Below are positions 35,794 through 43,202 of a stretch of 64,000 nucleotides of DNA, piece after piece; the first letter of the stretch is position 1; each line of letters starts with the position of its first letter. Under the pieces are notes generated by a model, which saw only the letters and a list, made by a program, of their open reading frames with translations, ran no database searches and was not told where the DNA came from. The stretch comes from Cryobacterium sp. PH31-L1 (GTDB lineage: Bacteria > Actinomycetota > Actinomycetes > Actinomycetales > Microbacteriaceae): the NCBI RefSeq assembly GCF_030063145.1, contig NZ_JASISM010000001.1, forward strand, positions 558,001 to 622,000. The letters run 5' to 3'. The position numbers were made by a program, and so were the translations under genes.

Positions 35794-36339
35794 GTGTCCA
35801 ACCCCGCCCCGAAGACGCCCCTAGCGAATACGTTGGTCGACGTGCAAGCATCGGTCGCTGATTACATGCTCGCGACGCCGCAAGCGTCGATGCTCGACGT
35901 CGCCGTCAACCTCGCCCGTTCGGCGCACGCCGGCCAGCGCGACAAGCTGGGCGTTTCGTATATCTGCCACCCGCTCGCCGTGATGCGCCGGGTCACCACC
36001 GACGACGAGAAGATCGTGGCCGCCCTGCACGACGTGGTCGAAGACACCGCCGTCACGCTCGACTACCTGCGCGCCCTCGGCTTCTCAGAACACATCGTGC
36101 GAGCAGTGGGTGCCATTACCAAGAAACAAGGAGAACCGCTCGCCGAGTCGATGGCCCGCGTTGCCGCCGACCCGCTCGCGCTCATCGTGAAGCGGGCCGA
36201 CATCTCGCACAACGCCGACCCTTTGCGGCAGGCCGGGCTGTCGGATGAGGCGCGGGCGCGGCTCACGGAGAAGTACGAGAGGTCGGCGGGGTATCTGGGC
36301 ACGACGCTGGAAGAGATCCTCGCCCAGCACGCGGTATAG
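35794..36339 (+). CDS. SpoT/MESH1-like HD-domain hydrolase
   Basis: 181 aa. HD-domain residues are clear: AHAGQRDKLGVSYICHPLAV, IVAALHDVVEDTAVTLDYLR (the HD pair plus ED) and KRADISHNADPLRQAG. This is the hydrolase half of RelA/SpoT proteins standing alone, as in MESH1, which removes pyrophosphate from (p)ppGpp or phosphate from NADPH. No synthetase or regulatory domain is present. It is third in the operon, 26 bp after the hypothetical gene, with AAGGAG before the GTG start. Given the NrtR and ADP-ribosylglycohydrolase context, a nucleotide or NADP(H)-related substrate is plausible. Confidence 0.82.
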   Translation: MSNPAPKTPLANTLVDVQASVADYMLATPQASMLDVAVNLARSAHAGQRDKLGVSYICHPLAVMRRVTTDDEKIVAALHDVVEDTAVTLDYLRALGFSEHIVRAVGAITKKQGEPLAESMARVAADPLALIVKRADISHNADPLRQAGLSDEARARLTEKYERSAGYLGTTLEEILAQHAV

Positions 36340-36358
36340 CCAGCGCAGGAATCGACGC

Positions 36359-36402
36359 TTTGGCTATAAAACGGCTAGAGAAATAGCCAAAATATCGGCT
36401 AA
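36359..36402. promoter_or_regulatory. Operator region of toxin-antitoxin module 1
   Basis: TTTGGCTAT (36359-36367) and ATAGCCAAA (36383-36391) are perfect 9-bp inverted arms. Additional GGCTA half-sites occur at 36374 and 36397. The array ends about 10 bp before the antitoxin ATG, as expected for Phd-type autorepression with several dimers. Confidence 0.7.
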
Positions 36403-36411
36403 AATTCCAGC

Positions 36412-36681
36412 ATGCGGACTATGTCAGTTAGTGAAGCGAAAGACAAACTTTCTGCCCTCGTTGAGAGCGTCGAGGCAACCCATGACGCGGTGGTCATCAC
36501 GCGACACGGTAAGCCAGCCGCTGTGATGATCTCCCCGGACGACCTTGAATCGCTGACCGAGACACTGCGGTGGCTCACCGATCCTCTCCATCATGCTGAA
36601 GTTGATGAAGCCAAGGCTGACCTCGCGGCCGGCCGCACGCTGAGCCTCGCAGAGGTGCGTGCACAGCTGGCGCGCCGGTAG
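36412..36681 (+). CDS. Phd/YefM-family antitoxin (module 1)
   Basis: 89 aa. The N-terminal Phd/YefM fold begins SVSEAKDKLSALVESVEATH, followed by DAVVITRHGKPAAVMISPDD. The C-terminal charged helix (HHAEVDEAKADLAAGRTLSL) is the toxin-neutralising arm. It binds the GGCTA-repeat operator upstream and represses its own operon. Its TAG overlaps the toxin GTG by one base. ATG 36412; a second ATG at 36421 is possible. Confidence 0.88.
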   Translation: MRTMSVSEAKDKLSALVESVEATHDAVVITRHGKPAAVMISPDDLESLTETLRWLTDPLHHAEVDEAKADLAAGRTLSLAEVRAQLARR

Positions 36682-36962
36682 TGACCGTCGGCGAACCATT
36701 TGAAGTGCGGCTGACCGGTCCCGCCGTTCTTGCCCTCGAGCGGATGCCGACCAAACTTGCCGACGCCGTCCTCCGCTTCTGCGAGGGTCCCCTCGCGGAG
36801 AACCCGCTGCGCGTCACCAAAGCGCTTGGTGCCGAACTCGCCGGTATGCGAAGTGGCTACGTTGGAATCGCCTACCGCGTTCTGGTCGAGGTCGATGAAG
36901 ACGCGCACGTCGTTTTCGTAATGCGCATCGCGCACCGCGCCGACGCGTACGGATCGCGCTGA
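36681..36962 (+). CDS. relE: RelE/ParE-family toxin (module 1)
   Basis: 93 aa from GTG 36681, overlapping the antitoxin stop. The fold pattern is FEVRLTGPAVLALERMPTKL, then PLRVTKALGAELAGMRSGYV, GIAYRVLVEVDEDAHVVFVM and RIAHRADAYG. The central R-x-G-x-YR/AYR and terminal HR-x-x-YG are typical of RelE mRNA interferases. It would cleave mRNA on the ribosome unless bound by the antitoxin. Immediately downstream lies a truncated duplicate of another gene, so the module sits at a rearrangement junction. Confidence 0.87.
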   Translation: MTVGEPFEVRLTGPAVLALERMPTKLADAVLRFCEGPLAENPLRVTKALGAELAGMRSGYVGIAYRVLVEVDEDAHVVFVMRIAHRADAYGSR

Positions 36963-36979
36963 ACGGCACGAGACCTCAC

Positions 36980-37089
36980 GGCCCGCAGGAGGCCTCGAGG
37001 TTCGGTCTGATCCTGTCGCACGTTGCCTTCGGACTCGTCGTGATTCCGCTTCTGGTCGACTTCCTCGTGCGGCTCACCCAACTCGCCTA
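36980..37089 (+). pseudogene. Truncated duplicate of the membrane gene at 31485
   Basis: From 36980 the sequence follows the 3' end of the 31485 gene (about 31694-31805) at roughly 80% nucleotide identity and in the same reading frame, encoding FGLILSHVAFGLVVIPLLVD and ending RLTQLA plus TAA. Similarity continues into the 3' flank (CGCATGCTGCTACTC versus CGGATGCTGCTGCTC). The first two thirds of the gene are gone and are replaced by the toxin gene ending at 36962. No start codon remains. Confidence 0.8.
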
Positions 37090-37143
37090 ATCAATCATCA
37101 AACAAGCGCATGCTGCTACTCGCGCGATTCCGCCGCAGCACTG

Positions 37144-37641
37144 CTAGCTGAACACGTCAACGAAGCTGAACAGGAAGAAGCCAAGTCCCAAGATTCCCAA
37201 GATAAGTCCGGCTATGGCGATGCCGCGGCCGGCAACTCGATACCCGAGGCCCTCTAAAGTGAATGATTTCGACAACCCGATGCTCGAAAAGATGACGCCG
37301 AGAATGCTGGGCAGTGCGAGCGGGTTGAAGATCATGCCGATGAGTGCGAGCACGATGCCCGTGTAGGCCATGGGGTTATTTCGGCGCAACTGCCGATCCT
37401 TCTCAATGCGCTTCATGCGGGAACTACTCCCGACCATCGGCTGCTGAGCCGCGGGTGGCAGGGGAGCCATCGGAACGTACCCTCCCGCTGCGGGTACATA
37501 GGTCGGAACAGCGGGCGTTTCGACGGGGGCGAATTCGCGCGGGGCCGGCTGCGGGGGTTCAGCCCACTCGGTGCCATTCCACCAGCGATTCTGCGGAGTC
37601 CCGCTGGGGTCTGGGTACCAACCGGGTCCTGGAGTGGTCAC
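37144..37641 (-). CDS. DUF2510 membrane protein
   Basis: 165 aa from GTG 37641 (GAGGA upstream); the frame is open further but begins best here. The first 30 residues are a DUF2510 module (PGPGWYPDPSGTPQNRWWNG and TEWAEP), common at the N-terminus of actinobacterial membrane proteins. A Pro/Ala/Val linker and a basic stretch (RMKRIEKDRQLRRNN) lead to two or three membrane helices (YTGIVLALIGMIFNPLALPS and GIAIAGLILGILGLGFFLFS). Function unknown. It is divergent from NERD paralogue 4. Confidence 0.82.
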   Translation of the reverse strand: MTTPGPGWYPDPSGTPQNRWWNGTEWAEPPQPAPREFAPVETPAVPTYVPAAGGYVPMAPLPPAAQQPMVGSSSRMKRIEKDRQLRRNNPMAYTGIVLALIGMIFNPLALPSILGVIFSSIGLSKSFTLEGLGYRVAGRGIAIAGLILGILGLGFFLFSFVDVFS

Positions 37642-37802
37642 GTCTACATCCTCGTTCTGACGGTGAGTGCGTCGTCCTCCCCAGAATAGGGATGAACCGC
37701 AGCCCGCTGCCGCCCCCAACACGGGGAATACGCCTACTCACCCTCGCTCGATTTAGTGGCGACACAATAAACGCTAGATTGGCTGTGATCAGCGGGGGAT
37801 GA

Positions 37803-38723
37803 ATGACAACACAGCAACCGGGCATGCGCGACCAGATCGCCGCCCAATCGGTCATCGAAGAGTTGCTCCGCCAGCAGCTGACGATGCCACCGCGCACGCG
37901 TTTCGCCCGGTTCTGGGGAATCAACCCGCTGGCCGCCGACAGCGTCGCCTGGTATCGCGGCGCCCAGGGCGAGATCGAGGTCGGCAAAATTCTCAGCCGG
38001 CTCCCGCCCGAGTGGCGAGTCTTCCACGCTCTCCCCATCGGCAAAGCCAGCGCCGACATCGACCACCTCGTAGTTGGTCCCGGCGGAATCTTCACCATCA
38101 ACACCAAGCACCACCGCGGCAAGAAGATCTGGATCGCCGAACGGTCCTTCCTGGTCAACGGCCAAAAGCAGCCGTACCTTCGAAACTCCACATTCGAGGC
38201 CACGCGCGTCACCAAAAAGCTTCACGGGCGGATGCCGCAGCTCCCGCCCGCGCAGGCCGTGATCGCGCTGGTCAACCCCGCGTCGATCACGATCAAGAAG
38301 AAGCCTGATGGCGTCAGTGTTCTGGATGCCACGGATTTGAGGCGCTGGCTCCTAAGACGGCCGGTGCAGCTCGACGAAGTCCAGCTGGTCGAGCTCGCTG
38401 CCATAATCGACGCGCCCGCATCTTGGTCTGCACCCGCGTCGCCAACGAGTTCCGACTTGATGGCGCAATTCGCTCTTATCGACGGTGAAGTCAAGACGGC
38501 GAGGGTACGACGCGTCACATGGACCCTGCTCAGCTTCGCGACGGTGGCCACGCTCGTAGTCTTCGTCGGTGTGCCGCTCTACGAAAAGTTTGCCCTGGGA
38601 TTCTCGGCGCCCTCTAGCGACCCATACTTGGCGCTAGATGTCGCGGTAGGTGTCGCCGTTCCTCGCACGCCGGTTTGGAAGAAGACCTGGACGGCACCTG
38701 AGACAGCAAAATTCACGGGATGA
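37803..38723 (+). CDS. NERD-domain protein, paralogue 4 (motifs intact)
   Basis: 306 aa. Complete NERD core: AQGEIEVGKILSRLPPEW (candidate Glu), DIDHLVVGPGGIFTINTKHH with Asp87 and Lys102, then QKQPYLRNSTFEATRVTKKL. A C-terminal membrane helix lies near residues 240-258 (WTLLSFATVATLVVFVGVPL) with a further tail that drifts in composition. It matches paralogue 3 over the whole length, including the N-terminus MTTQQPGMRD. GGGGG at about 37793-37797 serves ATG 37803. It is the last ordinary chromosomal gene before the low-GC restriction-modification island. Confidence 0.85.
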   Translation: MTTQQPGMRDQIAAQSVIEELLRQQLTMPPRTRFARFWGINPLAADSVAWYRGAQGEIEVGKILSRLPPEWRVFHALPIGKASADIDHLVVGPGGIFTINTKHHRGKKIWIAERSFLVNGQKQPYLRNSTFEATRVTKKLHGRMPQLPPAQAVIALVNPASITIKKKPDGVSVLDATDLRRWLLRRPVQLDEVQLVELAAIIDAPASWSAPASPTSSDLMAQFALIDGEVKTARVRRVTWTLLSFATVATLVVFVGVPLYEKFALGFSAPSSDPYLALDVAVGVAVPRTPVWKKTWTAPETAKFTG

Positions 38724-39209
38724 TGCACCGGTAAGCACACAGATCAAGCTATCTACACCACGGGGTGAAGCCGCTTCATGTGATGCTCGATCACCAACGC
38801 AAACTCGGGTCGACATCTCCCCCAGGCGCAAGGCTTGCTGACTCGATGGCGAGAGTCGCTTCCTTTGTCATCACACGCTGAGCACTTTTGGAAAAGCAAT
38901 CTCGGCAACGCCCAAACCCTTTGGCCCGACGACCCTTGCGGTTGCGTGGCACCTGGTGCGTTCAGGCCGTGGTTAGACAAGAGTGGAGCAGAGACTTCCC
39001 CATCGTCGACCGTGTGCCCAGCGAGGTGACCGCCCCAGAAGCAAATCCAACACCGCCCGGGCAATACGGCATAGTAGAGATTAGTGGTCACGAAGCGACT
39101 CCACCTCTGGGCGACGGGTCGATTTTATGGCGGCATCAAGTATCTTTCGTGCAATGGATGCGTAAAAAAAGTGGCGCGAGAGCGCTGTTATTGAATGTAG
39201 GGGGCAATC
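38724..39209. other. 486-bp stretch without a supported gene, left flank of the restriction island
   Basis: No reading frame here has convincing coding features. A minus-strand frame (39091-38753) contains a CWIC pair and later CSAC, faintly like a decayed HNH zinc finger, but has no ribosome site and a poor residue mix. GC content falls toward the right end. The stretch ends with AGGGGG, which serves the TTG start of the endonuclease gene. Confidence 0.5.
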
Positions 39210-40313
39210 TTGGTAGCAGGACTTTTTGGGCTCGGGAGTAGCAGTCGTGATTTTGCCCAGGCAAATTCTTGGGGAAAGAATGTTTTCACGAACAGCCTCC
39301 CAATCGCTCTTGCTCGATATATGGACAGCGAGGGTCTGGACCCTGTCTTGATCAGCGCGTACGAGACATCAGCTGGCCGGATCGCAACTCGCCAAACGCT
39401 GACTCCACTCAGCCAAATTCTAAATGTTGAACCAGACAAGGCCCGATTTCTTTTCGAAACAATTTACAGCCGACATATTCCATTCTCGAAAGATGCACCC
39501 GAGAAATCCGATGTTGTCATCGCAGCTACTGACGGCAGCCACAGGCGTGCTCTAGAAATAAAACTTACGACAGTCCCCGATAGCTCATCAGCCGAAAAAC
39601 CGCACGATCAACAATCTTGCGAAATAGTTTCGCGCCCGCTTATGATTGAACAGCTCGCCGTCACAATATGCGCCTCTTTTGGGCTGAAGCGGCGTCGTAT
39701 TCTAAATGAATTGTTAAATGAGTTCATTTCTCATCCTGCCCAAATGCCCTGGCCGGACGAGCCCAAGATGCTGGCACGACTGCCTGAAATTCTTAACGCC
39801 GTTGAACAAGTTATCCGGCGAGGACTCGAACTCCAGACTCCGATGGTTCTTCACCCGATATGGAGAACTGTGGGCAAAACGCCTGTGCTTGAGGACGATT
39901 GTTTTGATGTTTTCGTCTGGACTGACCTGGCGTGGAGCCAGCTGCTCCTTGACTCGTCTAGGACGATTCGAGACGAGATATCTCGGCCACAGCGCTCCAT
40001 TATTTGGCTAGTGAAAATGCTCTGGGACTATTCGACGCAGGGTTCATTTGATAGAGCAAATACCTTCGAGTCCATTACCTACAATAAGCAGACGGACAAG
40101 GCTGCCTCATTTGCAGGCAACAAGACCATTGTTCACCTTCGTGGACAATACCTATCCTCACCACGCATCCCCGCGTCAGCGCTATCGAATATTATTCTCG
40201 GTGACGGGGTGAAATTCCTCGCCCCAGAGCGTCGGCTTGATGCAGCGATTTTCATTCAGGTGATCCGTGACAGTGTCAAGCCATCGGCAGCGCTTGGCGG
40301 GCCAGTCGAATAG
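39210..40313 (+). CDS. Type II restriction endonuclease, HindVP family
   Basis: 367 aa from TTG 39210, supported by AGGGGG about 7 bp upstream. The start VAGLFGLGSSSRDFAQANSW followed by GKNVFTNSLPIALARYMD is the HindVP signature as I recall it. A PD-(D/E)xK-like site is seen at SDVVIAATDGSHRRALEIKL, around residues 100-118. Codon use is lower in GC than the neighbours, a sign of recent transfer. HindV recognises GRCGYC; this homologue probably does too, but that is inference. The partner methyltransferase starts 254 bp downstream on the same strand. Confidence 0.78.
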   Translation: MVAGLFGLGSSSRDFAQANSWGKNVFTNSLPIALARYMDSEGLDPVLISAYETSAGRIATRQTLTPLSQILNVEPDKARFLFETIYSRHIPFSKDAPEKSDVVIAATDGSHRRALEIKLTTVPDSSSAEKPHDQQSCEIVSRPLMIEQLAVTICASFGLKRRRILNELLNEFISHPAQMPWPDEPKMLARLPEILNAVEQVIRRGLELQTPMVLHPIWRTVGKTPVLEDDCFDVFVWTDLAWSQLLLDSSRTIRDEISRPQRSIIWLVKMLWDYSTQGSFDRANTFESITYNKQTDKAASFAGNKTIVHLRGQYLSSPRIPASALSNIILGDGVKFLAPERRLDAAIFIQVIRDSVKPSAALGGPVE

Positions 40314-40529
40314 CATGCGGAATACCTGTCCTCTAAACTGCCAACCGCGACTTCAGCGCATCCAAGGCAGTAAGAACCGGGCAATGGGATGTTTGGCACG
40401 TGTGCAAGTGGGCAAGGACGATGTTTGCGAGGTGACTCGATCTCTTCTGCACGCACGACGGGACGTGACCCGACGGGCCGGATCACGCACGCCAATACTC
40501 GAGCTCTACCGGCCCTGAGGCATGTAGAC
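40314..40529. other. Spacer between endonuclease and methyltransferase genes
   Basis: A 216-bp spacer. A plus-strand frame to 40518 has a very basic, unrecognised product and lacks a ribosome site. No controller (C) protein gene or Vsr nuclease gene is visible. The methyltransferase promoter elements follow at 40530. Confidence 0.5.
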
Positions 40530-40553
40530 TTGACGTCAAGTAGTTGACGTCAA
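40530..40553 (+). promoter_or_regulatory. Twin TTGACGTCAA palindromes before the methyltransferase gene
   Basis: Two perfect 10-bp palindromes, at 40530-40539 and 40544-40553, start 14 bp apart and end 14 bp before the ATG. Each contains TTGAC, a -35-like element, and GACGTC, which is a GRCGYC site. They could bind a regulator or make the promoter sensitive to the system's own methylation. Confidence 0.65.
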
Positions 40554-40567
40554 AGAATGTAGGAAAT

Positions 40568-41776
40568 ATGCGTGCTGTAGACCTTTTCGCCGGTTGTGGG
40601 GGGTTGTCGAGGGGATTTGCGGATGCGGGGGTGGATGTTGTCGCTGCATTCGAGAATTGGGATCCGGCGATCGCGACATATCGCCAGAACTTTGATCACC
40701 CAATTTTCAAGATGGATCTCTCAGATGTTGAAGGAGTGTCGTCCCTTCTCAAAAGTGATTTTGCTCCAGACATGATTATTGGCGGGCCCCCGTGTCAGGA
40801 CTTCTCGAGTGCCGGCAAGCGCATCGAGCAGGGCCGTGCAGACCTCACTGTGGCATTCTCTCAAATTGTTTCAAAGGTTCGACCGGCCTACTTCGTAATG
40901 GAGAACGTTGAACGAGCAAGAGGTAGCGCGGCATATCAAGACGCACGTGCGAACTTCAAAGAGGCCGGGTATGGTCTCATTGAGACAGTTCTGGATGCAA
41001 GCTTCTACGGGGCACCGCAGAAGCGCAAGCGATTCTTCTGTATTGGACGCCTTGGGGCAGAAGATTCATTTGTTAGCGTCCCGCCAGAAGCCTTGGCCTC
41101 TACGAAGCCAATGACGGTTCGCGACTACTTTGGAGAATCTTTTGGCGGTGACCATTATTATCGTCATCCTCGCAACTACAGCCGCAGAGCTGTGTTTTCG
41201 ATCGATGAGCCTGCCCCGACGATGCGGGGAGTGAATCGCCCTATCCCAGGCGGTTATCCGGGTCATTCCGGCGATAGTCATGAGTTGGATGGTTCGGTGA
41301 TGGCTATTACGACGGAGCAGAGAGCACGCATTCAGACGTTCCCGTCCAGTTTTATTTGGGAAGGACCAAAGACACATGTTGAGCAACTCATTGGCAATGC
41401 GGTTCCAGTTAAGCTTGCTGAATTTATTGGCCGATATGTGATGGACCATGCTCGATCCCAGCATGAGAATTCGTTGGATGAATTCCTTGTTTGGCTTGAA
41501 GCGCGATCAGCTGATGGTCATTCGCGGTCCTTGAACGACGTAGTGTCGCGAGTTCGCAGAGCCAATCAACTTCAGCCTTTTCCCGAATACCCAGATCTCC
41601 AATATTTAGTTGATTTAGCAGCCGGAGTTGGCTTCCAAGAATTGGTTCCGGCAGTCCGATCTCAACTTCGTCGAGCCGCAAAGTTGTATGTAGAGTTCAT
41701 GACTCCTATTCCTTCAGGTGGTGAAAGTAAGCTATCGCGTCCCGCGACCCCCGAATCTAAAAACGTGGTGGTCTAG
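40568..41776 (+). CDS. DNA (cytosine-5)-methyltransferase
   Basis: 402 aa from ATG 40568 (AGGAAAT upstream). All C5-methyltransferase landmarks are present: motif I VDLFAGCGGLSRGF, motif IV IIGGPPCQDFSSAGKR with the catalytic Cys near residue 76, motif VI YFVMENVERARG, motif VIII GAPQKRKRFFCIG and motif X LIGNAVPVKLAEFIG. A target-recognition region lies about 190-270. An extra C-terminal part of about 100 residues follows motif X. It would protect the host from the HindVP-type endonuclease. GC is lower than in the surrounding genome. The recognition sequence is inferred, not read. Confidence 0.93.
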   Translation: MRAVDLFAGCGGLSRGFADAGVDVVAAFENWDPAIATYRQNFDHPIFKMDLSDVEGVSSLLKSDFAPDMIIGGPPCQDFSSAGKRIEQGRADLTVAFSQIVSKVRPAYFVMENVERARGSAAYQDARANFKEAGYGLIETVLDASFYGAPQKRKRFFCIGRLGAEDSFVSVPPEALASTKPMTVRDYFGESFGGDHYYRHPRNYSRRAVFSIDEPAPTMRGVNRPIPGGYPGHSGDSHELDGSVMAITTEQRARIQTFPSSFIWEGPKTHVEQLIGNAVPVKLAEFIGRYVMDHARSQHENSLDEFLVWLEARSADGHSRSLNDVVSRVRRANQLQPFPEYPDLQYLVDLAAGVGFQELVPAVRSQLRRAAKLYVEFMTPIPSGGESKLSRPATPESKNVVV

Positions 41777-41921
41777 TTTCGTTTCGTCGTGGCATCGGTC
41801 GATATTTGACTGAGCTTCAGGTGTGCAGAAGTGATTTTGCAGGGCGCGCGAAGTTCAATCACCGCGTCAGGTAACTCGGTCGAAGTTGCGCACGATGGCC
41901 ATTGTGTGAAATGGGATCCGG

Positions 41922-42581
41922 ATGATGGTGTTGCAGCGGTTCGCGCGGCCGGATTTTGCGACCGAGCAGACGGCATCCGCTTTTCTGGAACGCATCAGCG
42001 TGCGACTGCCCGAGATCACCGGGCCGGCTGAACACCAGGATTACCTCGCTCTGCTCGATCGCTGCCTGCTCGACCGGCAGCTCTCGGCGCACGAAGCGCA
42101 GGCGCTCGTGCAACTCGCCGCGGAGCTCGGCCTGAGCCGGCACCGCTGCGAGCTGCTGCACGGCGAGTATTTCGCCGCGCTGGCCCGCATCGCCTGGGCC
42201 GACGGCGTACTCACAACGCATGAGATGGCCGACCTCGTCGACGTCGCCAACCTGCTCGACATTTCAGCGGATGCCTTGGACGCCGCGCTCGACCAGCCCG
42301 AGCCGACGGTGGTGGTGGTAACCAGCGCGCATTTCGAGCTGCACCTGGGCGACCTCGTAGTGCTGACCGGCGAGATGATGCGACCCCGTAGTGACTGGGA
42401 GTCGGAGCTGCTGGCCCGCGGCTTCGCCCCGAATAACGCCGTGACCAAGAAGGTCACGCTGCTCGTCGCCGCCGACCCGGACTCCCTCTCGGGCAAGGCC
42501 CGCAAGGCTCGCGATTACGGAATTCCGATCGTGGGGGAGGCCGCCCTGGCCCGGCTGGCCGGAGCGTTTCCGCTGCGCTGA
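41922..42581 (+). CDS. Exonuclease-BRCT family protein lacking the exonuclease domain
   Basis: 219 aa. The sequence corresponds to the C-terminal half of actinobacterial DEDDh exonuclease-TerB-BRCT proteins: linker FLERISVRLPEI, the TerB-like helices LLDRCLLDRQLSAHEAQALV and IAWADGVLTTHEMADLVDVA, then a BRCT domain with LVVLTGEMMRPRSDWE, VTKKVTLLVAADPDSLSGKA and YGIPIVGEAALARL. The roughly 200-residue exonuclease domain that should precede it is missing; upstream is the end of the restriction island. It is therefore a 5'-truncated remnant, possibly still expressed from ATG 41922. Host GC content resumes within this gene. Confidence 0.7.
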   Translation: MMVLQRFARPDFATEQTASAFLERISVRLPEITGPAEHQDYLALLDRCLLDRQLSAHEAQALVQLAAELGLSRHRCELLHGEYFAALARIAWADGVLTTHEMADLVDVANLLDISADALDAALDQPEPTVVVVTSAHFELHLGDLVVLTGEMMRPRSDWESELLARGFAPNNAVTKKVTLLVAADPDSLSGKARKARDYGIPIVGEAALARLAGAFPLR

Positions 42582-42660
42582 ATGCCGGGAACGTTTCGGC
42601 GTTTAACGACCGCAGCTGGCCGCGCGCCGCTCTGCGGTCAGCTGCATACCGGCCGGACAC

Positions 42661-42689
42661 ATGTACATCGCGATCACACGGATGTACAT
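42661..42689. promoter_or_regulatory. Twin ATGTACAT palindromes, operator of toxin-antitoxin module 2
   Basis: Perfect 8-bp palindromes at 42661-42668 and 42682-42689 start 21 bp apart, two helical turns, and end 7 bp before the antitoxin ATG. This spacing suits cooperative binding of Phd-type dimers. Confidence 0.7.
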
Positions 42690-42696
42690 TTGAGGA

Positions 42697-42945
42697 ATGT
42701 CGAAGTCAAGTGTCACCGACGCTAGGGCGCGCCTGCCCGAGTTGATCGCCCAGGCCGCCTCAGAGGCCGTCTTCTTGGAGCGTCGCGGAAAAGTCGCTGC
42801 TGTGCTGGTGAGCCCCGAGCACTACGCGCGCATGCAAGAAGCGCTTGAGGAGGCTGAGGATGTAGCGGCGTTTGACGTGGCGATGGCCGACGAGGGCGAC
42901 AACATTCCCTGGGAGCAGGTCAAAGCGGATCTCGGTTGGGTGTGA
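42697..42945 (+). CDS. Phd/YefM-family antitoxin (module 2)
   Basis: 82 aa. KSSVTDARARLPELIAQAAS, then EAVFLERRGKVAAVLVSPEH form the Phd/YefM DNA-binding part. The acidic C-terminal helix (EALEEAEDVAAFDVAMADEG) binds the toxin. Its TGA overlaps the toxin GTG (GTGA). GAGG lies very close to the ATG, so translation may be inefficient or leaderless. Confidence 0.87.
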   Translation: MSKSSVTDARARLPELIAQAASEAVFLERRGKVAAVLVSPEHYARMQEALEEAEDVAAFDVAMADEGDNIPWEQVKADLGWV

Positions 42946-43199
42946 GCAAGTACCGCATCGAATTGCGCCCGGCAGCGGTCAAAGCTTTACGTCGTATTGA
43001 TCTGCAGGACCGCGGTCGGGTACAAGGTGCCATCGCCCTGCTGGGCGAAGACCCTCGACCGCCCGGGGCGAGAGCGTTGCAAGGCCGGGACGGCTATCGG
43101 GTGCGGGTGGGCAGCTATCGCATTATCTACACCATTCGCAACGACGTCCTTGTGGTGGTCGTGGTCACCGTCGGTCATCGCCGGGACGTGTACGAGTAG
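42942..43199 (+). CDS. relE: RelE-family mRNA interferase toxin (module 2)
   Basis: 85 aa from GTG 42942. A classical RelE: SKYRIELRPAAVKALRRIDL, GEDPRPPGARALQGRDGYRV, RVGSYRIIYTIRNDVLVVVV and VTVGHRRDVYE. The R-x-G-x-YR-I-x-Y and GHR-x-x-VY motifs hold the residues used for ribosome-dependent mRNA cleavage. It overlaps the antitoxin by 4 bp. A broken EF-G-like fragment begins within 100 bp downstream. Confidence 0.92.
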   Translation: MSKYRIELRPAAVKALRRIDLQDRGRVQGAIALLGEDPRPPGARALQGRDGYRVRVGSYRIIYTIRNDVLVVVVVTVGHRRDVYE

Positions 43200-43202
43200 C
43201 GC

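Noticed and set aside
38753-39091. Minus-strand frame with CWIC and CSAC pairs as an HNH gene
   Set aside because: No HNH spacing, no ribosome site and an implausible residue mix; kept only as a weak note in the flank description.
40267-40518. Small basic frame between endonuclease and methyltransferase as a controller protein
   Set aside because: No helix-turn-helix pattern, overlaps the endonuclease end and lacks a ribosome site.
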